Shown here: piece by piece, positions 6,988 to 10,504 of the stretch
Layout: the number at the start of each line of letters is the position of its first letter
How positions within the stretch are numbered: position 1 is the stretch's first letter
Source of the DNA: Planctomycetaceae bacterium
Lineage (GTDB): Bacteria; Planctomycetota; Planctomycetia; Pirellulales; Thermoguttaceae
Length of the DNA stretch: 10,504 bases
Assembly: GCA_031259095.1 (NCBI GenBank)
Contig: JAIRLW010000260.1
Location: 1-10,504 of the forward strand
Direction: 5' to 3'
The notes under the pieces: generated by a model
Told to the model about the DNA's origin: nothing
Database searches by the model: none
Seen by the model: the letters and a program-made list of their open reading frames with translations, nothing else
Made by a program: the position numbers and the translations under genes

Positions 6988-7788
6988 TTATTTTTTCTTT
7001 TTATCGGCAACTTTTTTCTGATACTCGTCAAACGAAATGATTGCGAACGTGCGTCGAAATTCTTTTGCTTGATCAATCCGTTGCCAATCGGCGTGATCCA
7101 AACGTACGACTATTTTGTGGGAACTTTGTGCTTTGTCCGGTTTGGCAATCGGTATCTTGCCTTTGGGAAAAACCGAAACGGATATCCGTGACGCAAAACG
7201 ATTTTGTTCTCGGAGCATCCGATTCACCTCAAGACGTACCAACATCGTTGTCGATCGCGGATCAAGGCGAAGATGGAGATAACACAGCCAATCACAAGAA
7301 TCAAAATATTGTTTCGACGTTTCAGGATCGGTTAAAACGTGGGTGACCAAAAGATAATCAATCCAAGGAGATTGAAGGGCAAGCGTTCCCGATGTTTCCT
7401 CATATTCCGGTTGGAATACCGGTTTGACCGCAAAAGCGTTGAAGGTGTTTGGGTCTAATCCCGGACTGGTCATCACCTGTTGACGCATTAACTCAACTTT
7501 CTTTTTTGTTTCCGCACCGTCAAGTTGGGTTTGAACACGCAACACCGGATCAAGCAACGTAAAAATTTGTCGGTCGGCATCAAAAAATGTTATTTCGCCG
7601 TTTTCGCCAATCAGACTGATAAAGTTACCGTTTAATAAAAGAGTCGTGCTTGTCATTTTTTCCGACGCCCCCTCAACCTGTATTTCGTTGTCAATCCGAA
7701 ATTCCGCCGCAATAGAATTGCCAACACCGCAAAGTAATAGTCCAAAACAAAGAAAATTAAAAACGATAAACAGAATAAATGATCTCAT
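6988..7788 (-). CDS. Secreted protein of unknown function upstream of lspA
   Basis: I do not recognise a named family for this 266-residue protein. It begins with a clear signal peptide (MRSFILFIVFNFLCFGLLLC and onward), with likely cleavage after SIA or SIAA near residue 27-28. The LLLC inside it is not a good lipobox because the residue before Cys is Leu, so it is probably not an LspA substrate. The mature part starts with beta-rich sequence (TTLLLNGNFISLIGENGEIT), continues with mixed helix and strand, and ends in a lysine-rich tail. The frame is open back to 8049, but those 87 residues are translated from the intergenic repeat region. The signal peptide at M88 of that frame marks the real start. 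The gene lies 17 bases before lspA and probably shares its transcript. No ribosome binding site is evident. Confidence 0.75.
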   Translation of the reverse strand: MRSFILFIVFNFLCFGLLLCGVGNSIAAEFRIDNEIQVEGASEKMTSTTLLLNGNFISLIGENGEITFFDADRQIFTLLDPVLRVQTQLDGAETKKKVELMRQQVMTSPGLDPNTFNAFAVKPVFQPEYEETSGTLALQSPWIDYLLVTHVLTDPETSKQYFDSCDWLCYLHLRLDPRSTTMLVRLEVNRMLREQNRFASRISVSVFPKGKIPIAKPDKAQSSHKIVVRLDHADWQRIDQAKEFRRTFAIISFDEYQKKVADKKKK

Positions 7789-7919
7789 TGTTGTGCGGTT
7801 TGTGATATGGTATGAATTTTGTAGTTTGTAATTGGGAATTTTACCACTTAACCGTATTTTACTCAAGAGCAATTCCAAAAAATTCCCCTTACTTTCAATC
7901 AGTAATTCATTTAATAGTG

Positions 7920-7956
7920 GAGAGGTAGGCGATATTTCGCCGAAACGTTTCCTCTC
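7920..7956. repeat. AGAGGTAGGC hairpin repeat (copy 1)
   Basis: GAGAGG (7920-7925) pairs with CCTCTC (7951-7956), and inside it GGCGA (7928-7932) pairs with TCGCC (7937-7941) around TATT. Four Ts follow on the plus strand. The first 21 bases from 7921 match 10151-10171 at 19 positions, so this is one of two copies of a short dispersed element in the window. Confidence 0.65.
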
Positions 7957-8046
7957 TTTTGTCCCAACAGTCCTTATTGTCCTATTTGTCCCTAACATTT
8001 TTTTCAGTGAAGGGACATTAGGGACGAATGGGACATGATGGGACAA
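7957..8046. repeat. GTCCC palindromic repeat between divergent genes (copy B)
   Basis: Together with the hairpin repeat just before it, this is the main content of the gene-free stretch 7789-8182. Left-arm units (TTGTCCCAACA, GTCCTTAT, TGTCCTATT, TGTCCCTAAC) face right-arm units (GGGACATTA, GGGACGAAT, GGGACATGAT, GGGACAAC) around ATTTTTTTCAGTGAA. GTCCCTAA and TTAGGGAC form an 8-bp core stem. The core layout TGTCCCTAA, then TTTTCA-GTG, then GGACATTA-GGAC is shared with copy A near 4621-4670. Like copy A, it lies between two genes transcribed away from each other. Confidence 0.7.
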
Positions 8047-8108
8047 CATTGGGCATGATCAACTGCTAAAGGTAAGCAAGCCTTTGGTAAAAGACCGTCC
8101 ACCTTTGG

Positions 8109-8136
8109 TTGCGGCTGCGCCGTGATATGGTAAAAT
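8109..8136 (+). promoter_or_regulatory. Candidate extended -10 promoter for the zinc-ribbon protein gene
   Basis: TAAAAT at 8131-8136 is preceded by TGG, which fits the extended -10 TGn motif. TTGCGG at 8109-8114 lies 16 bases upstream as a weak -35 box. Transcription would start near 8143, about 40 bases before the preferred ATG. Confidence 0.45.
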
Positions 8137-8182
8137 ATTGTGTTGATTTGAATAATTTTTGAACACGGAGTCCGTTGGCGAT

Positions 8183-10063
8183 ATGTTCACAATCCAATGT
8201 ACAACCTGTAACGCGAAACTTAATGTCAAGAATGAAGAACTCATTGGTCAGATTCTTGCGTGTCCTAAGTGCGGCGGAATGGTTCTCGTGCAGCGACCGG
8301 AAAACGATGTTATTTTATCGCCGGTTTCACCGCCATTCAAAAAGTTTCCCGATCTTTTGACGGCTGAAACGGAATCGGGAATTATTAAGCCGTTGCCGGA
8401 ACACCTCGCCTCTGAATCGTCGGATTCTCCAACTCCACCGTCCATTCCAACACCTCCACTATCCGCGTCGGAACTCCGAACACGAAAAATTTTGCTCAGT
8501 GTTTTGGCAATTCTTTTTCTCATTCTAATTACAACGATTGGCGTTCTGTTTACGGTTAAGGGCAATCGTAATCGTTTAGAAAAAATTACGGTTGAATCTC
8601 CTGAAATTGCGGATGAACTTTTGCAACAACCGCAGATTCCCGAACCGCAACCAGTTCCTGATTCTGCGATTCCGGTTGAAACCGGAGTTTCTGCGCCGCC
8701 CGATTCTCCTGCCGAAAAGGTCAATTCTCCTGCTGAAAACACCACACAACACGAAGTAAACCCTGTTGAAAATTCCGAATCTCCTGCCGAAAACATCAAT
8801 CCTCTTACTGAAAATACCGACACGGATGAGAGTACACGCCTTGCGGCGTTGCTTGCCCAAACGCCGGAAAAAACACAACCGGAAATTCGATCAACAACCG
8901 ATTTATTGTCGGAGATTGAAAAGAAAATTCCGGGACTTGTTCCGGTTTTGCCGGTATTTTCGTTGAATATTCAGGATCGGCTGGCGATTCCGCTTACCGG
9001 TCTTAAACTTGAGAAAACGTCGTTGCTGAACGCGGTTCGGCTGTTGTCTGATTTGACGGAAATCCCGATGACGTTTGATCTTGACGAAATGCGTCCGCGC
9101 GGAATTCGGATCGACAACCCATTGACCGATCAACAGTTTGGCGCGGGAACATCGGGCGAAATGTTGATAAAAGTGTTGGCGTTGCTGGAGTTGGAGCCGG
9201 TGGTGGAGGATCGCCAAATCCTGATTACTGTTCCGCCAGAACGTCGGAATACACTGTTGGAACAGACATTCGAGGTGACCGATCTGGTCGAGAACACTAA
9301 AAACTCTAACGAACCCTTAACCCCTAAACTTCTTGCCGAAATTCAGCAACGGCTCATTGATCCGACAAATGAATCATTTATCCGAATTTCAGATAATTCA
9401 TTAATTGTTCAAAATCGTTTTCGGAAGTTGGAGGAGACCTTGCGTGTGTTGGAACAACTCCGTGTGATTCGGAATTTGCCGCAACAAACCGAAGTGGTTG
9501 GCGAATTTTTGGCTCCCGAAGCATTCGGCTGGGACGCGGTTATGGCTCCGCTCACCCTAAACTATTACCAACCCACCGCGTTGTCCGATATTTTCTCTCA
9601 ACTGGAATCGGCAACCAAACTCAAGATTGTTGTTGATCATCGGGCGTTACACCGGACGTTGAGTCCGTTGCAGTCGATGAAAGCAACGGTTCGGTGTAAT
9701 CGCGGGACAGTTCACGAGGTACTCGAAAAACTGCTAACATCAGTGGATACCGCCTCGCTAACTTATCGGATTACCGATTACAACACCATTGAAATCACCA
9801 CACGGGACGTTGCCCGTCAACCGGACAAAATGAGTGTTGAAGTTCACCGTTTTGCAACGGAAACCGATGAAACACCGGAAGAATTAGTCCGAATAATTCG
9901 TTCCGCGTTGGAGCCGGACTCTTGGCGGTTGCCGGAAAATCAGGAAACGGTTGGACGCGGCGATATTATAATCGATCATCCTTCGGGTTGCCTGCTTATC
10001 CGACAAAGTCAACCAATTCAACGTCAAATCCGACTCTGGCTCGGAAAAAAACAATCACAATGA
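8183..10063 (+). CDS. Zinc-ribbon, single-pass membrane protein with secretin-N-terminus-like domains
   Basis: This is a 626-residue multidomain protein. Residues 4-32 form a zinc ribbon (C6xxC9, C27xxC30) of the MJ0042-like type found at the start of many planctomycete proteins. Residues 40-100 are Pro/Ser-rich. Residues 103-125 (ILLSVLAILFLILITTIGVL and onward) are one membrane helix, placing the ribbon in the cytoplasm and the rest outside. Residues 130-245 are an acidic Pro/Glu linker with degenerate SPAEN repeats. The remainder resembles modules of secretin N-terminal regions: about 260-352 (STN-like, LTGLKLEKTSLLNAVRLLSD), about 385-430, about 455-541 (a second STN-like unit) and a final unit (EELVRIIRSALEPDSW to IIIDHPSGCLLI). 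No secretin barrel follows. The ATG at 8183 is preferred because the ribbon starts there; an in-frame TTG at 8159 would add eight residues. Its function is unknown, perhaps linking envelope assembly to the cytoplasm. Confidence 0.8.
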   Translation: MFTIQCTTCNAKLNVKNEELIGQILACPKCGGMVLVQRPENDVILSPVSPPFKKFPDLLTAETESGIIKPLPEHLASESSDSPTPPSIPTPPLSASELRTRKILLSVLAILFLILITTIGVLFTVKGNRNRLEKITVESPEIADELLQQPQIPEPQPVPDSAIPVETGVSAPPDSPAEKVNSPAENTTQHEVNPVENSESPAENINPLTENTDTDESTRLAALLAQTPEKTQPEIRSTTDLLSEIEKKIPGLVPVLPVFSLNIQDRLAIPLTGLKLEKTSLLNAVRLLSDLTEIPMTFDLDEMRPRGIRIDNPLTDQQFGAGTSGEMLIKVLALLELEPVVEDRQILITVPPERRNTLLEQTFEVTDLVENTKNSNEPLTPKLLAEIQQRLIDPTNESFIRISDNSLIVQNRFRKLEETLRVLEQLRVIRNLPQQTEVVGEFLAPEAFGWDAVMAPLTLNYYQPTALSDIFSQLESATKLKIVVDHRALHRTLSPLQSMKATVRCNRGTVHEVLEKLLTSVDTASLTYRITDYNTIEITTRDVARQPDKMSVEVHRFATETDETPEELVRIIRSALEPDSWRLPENQETVGRGDIIIDHPSGCLLIRQSQPIQRQIRLWLGKKQSQ

Positions 10064-10127
10064 ATCACTCCCAATGTACAAACTTATAAAATAGGTCAAT
10101 GATGAAAATTTTCTGATTATCTCAAAT

Positions 10128-10147
10128 TTTTTGGGGTATGCCAAAAA
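10128..10147. other. A/T-flanked hairpin after the zinc-ribbon protein gene
   Basis: TTTTTGG and CCAAAAA form a 7-bp stem around GGTATG, 65 bases after the stop codon. No T-run follows the stem on either strand, so its role as a terminator is weak. It immediately precedes the structured element. Confidence 0.35.
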
Positions 10148-10158
10148 TCAAGAGGTAG

Positions 10159-10310
10159 GCAATATTTCTCCTGAAATATTGCGTCGGCGATAACCGACTT
10201 GCCCCTGTGAACAGCAGGAAATCGGATAGCCAAACGGCAGGCAACACCCATTGCCATCCGTCCACAGGGTCAAAGTCGGCGACCGCCGACGCGACCATGG
10301 GTGAAAACCC
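10159..10310 (+). ncRNA. Candidate structured RNA with three-way junction and pseudoknot, class unknown
   Basis: This element fills most of the gene-free region 10064-10473. A 10-bp hairpin (10159-10168 with 10173-10182, loop TCCT) leads into a nested stem: 10181-10189 with 10284-10292 (9 bp), 10194-10200 with 10273-10279 (7 bp), and 10203-10209 with 10263-10269 (7 bp). Inside, 10223-10227 pairs with 10256-10260 and encloses two hairpins, GCC-AAAC-GGC (10229-10238) and GGCAA-CACCCA-TTGCC (10240-10255). The whole CACCCA loop is complementary to TGGGTG at 10298-10303, a possible pseudoknot. That same 3' segment can instead form GGGT-GAAA-ACCC (10299-10310). Unpaired positions are A-rich on the plus strand and the GAAA tetraloop appears only there, favouring plus-strand function. 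The first hairpin and the outer stem overlap by two bases. I do not recognise it as tmRNA, SRP RNA, RNase P RNA or a common riboswitch. Confidence 0.6.
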
Positions 10311-10318
10311 TTATTATA

Positions 10319-10348
10319 CCACACAAATATTTTGTTCTTGCGGTGTGG
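10319..10348 (+). terminator. Possible weak terminator hairpin downstream of the structured RNA
   Basis: CCACAC (10319-10324) pairs with GTGTGG (10343-10348) around an 18-base loop. A run of five Ts follows eight bases later. The large loop and the distance to the T-run make this a weak candidate. Confidence 0.3.
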
Positions 10349-10369
10349 GGTGAAAATTTTTATAATTGT

Positions 10370-10399
10370 TTGATTGATTGCGGCTAGGGTTCCTATATC
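10370..10399 (+). promoter_or_regulatory. Possible promoter for the gene starting at 10474
   Basis: TTGATT (10370-10375) and TATATC (10394-10399) are 18 bases apart, leaving a leader of about 70 bases. If real, the last gene would be transcribed separately from the structured RNA. The match is modest. Confidence 0.3.
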
Positions 10400-10473
10400 T
10401 AATCTCTATGTTAGTCAATGTTGTTGTTGAAATTTGTTTTTTTTAATTTTATAAATTGAAAGGATTCAATTTT

Positions 10474-10504
10474 ATGCCGGATTTTACTTTTGACTTTGTG
10501 TCCT
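10474..10504 (+). CDS. Start of an unidentified gene, cut by the window edge
   Basis: Ten codons are visible (MPDFTFDFVS). GAAAGGA lies 9 bases before the ATG as a good ribosome binding site, so a real gene start is likely. Too little is seen to name a product. Confidence 0.5.
   Translation, partial: MPDFTFDFVS

Noticed and set aside
7789..8049. N-terminal extension of the secreted-protein frame to 8049 (87 residues)
   Set aside because: It is translated from the GTCC and GGTAGGC repeats, and a normal signal peptide begins only at 7788.
7802..8132. Direct repeat GTGATATGGTA at 7802-7812 and 8122-8132
   Set aside because: An 11-base match is expected by chance in about 10 kb of AT-rich sequence, so it is not evidence of an element.
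8248..8878. Minus-strand frames rich in Gly, Ser, Arg and Phe opposite the zinc-ribbon gene
   Set aside because: Their composition is the mirror of the Pro/Glu linker, and no motif or start signal is present.
10144..10250. Resemblance of ATCAAGAG and GGCAAC to parts of the SAM-I riboswitch
   Set aside because: The spacing, the kink-turn and the P1-P4 arrangement do not fit, and the actual pairings form a different nested architecture.
1..10504. CRISPR arrays and tRNA or rRNA genes
   Set aside because: I saw no regularly spaced repeats and no tRNA or rRNA signatures on either strand.

Overview
The window looks like chromosomal DNA of a planctomycete. The basis is the combination of a CxxC/CxxC zinc-ribbon membrane protein carrying secretin-N-terminus-like domains, two lineage-type envelope proteins with no named family, and a divergent KAS/FabZ-like pair. 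This is an inference from family resemblance, because no 16S or other taxonomic marker is present. Coding density is moderate, and several intergenic regions hold palindromic repeats and structured sequence.

Layout. Positions 1-2518 (minus) hold the first 839 residues of a large, AT-rich restriction-modification enzyme: a PD-(D/E)xK nuclease fused to an N6-adenine methyltransferase. It runs off the left edge of the window. Positions 2621-4453 (minus) hold a two-gene lipid or acyl-chain unit, a beta-ketoacyl-synthase-like protein followed by a FabZ-like hotdog dehydratase. The synthase keeps the nucleophilic Cys, but both active-site His positions are Asp. Positions 4454-4831 form a divergent promoter region with heptad repeats and a GTCC-rich palindrome. 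Positions 4832-5626 (plus) encode a TTG-started, membrane-anchored or secreted protein with a conserved-looking C-terminal domain. Positions 5627-5880 contain a 106-bp imperfect palindrome between convergent genes.

Positions 5881-7788 (minus) form a compact run, in transcription order: a secreted protein of unknown function, lspA (signal peptidase II), and rnpA (RNase P protein). Positions 7789-8182 are a second divergent intergenic region carrying another member of the same GTCC palindrome family and a GGTAGGC hairpin repeat. Positions 8183-10063 (plus) encode the zinc-ribbon, transmembrane, secretin-like protein. Positions 10064-10473 have no gene but contain what looks like a structured RNA: a long nested stem, a three-way junction, and a hairpin loop that can pair with a 3' segment, which can instead form a GAAA-capped hairpin. 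A new gene starts at 10474 and leaves the window after 10 codons.

How the genes relate. The lspA/rnpA run combines envelope lipoprotein maturation with tRNA processing and probably reflects co-transcription rather than a shared pathway. The KAS/FabZ pair should act together on an acyl-carrier-bound substrate, and the altered catalytic residues make the reaction uncertain. The best candidates for something undescribed are the structured element at about 10159-10310, the Cys-Asp-Asp KAS, and the palindromic repeats placed between divergent promoters.
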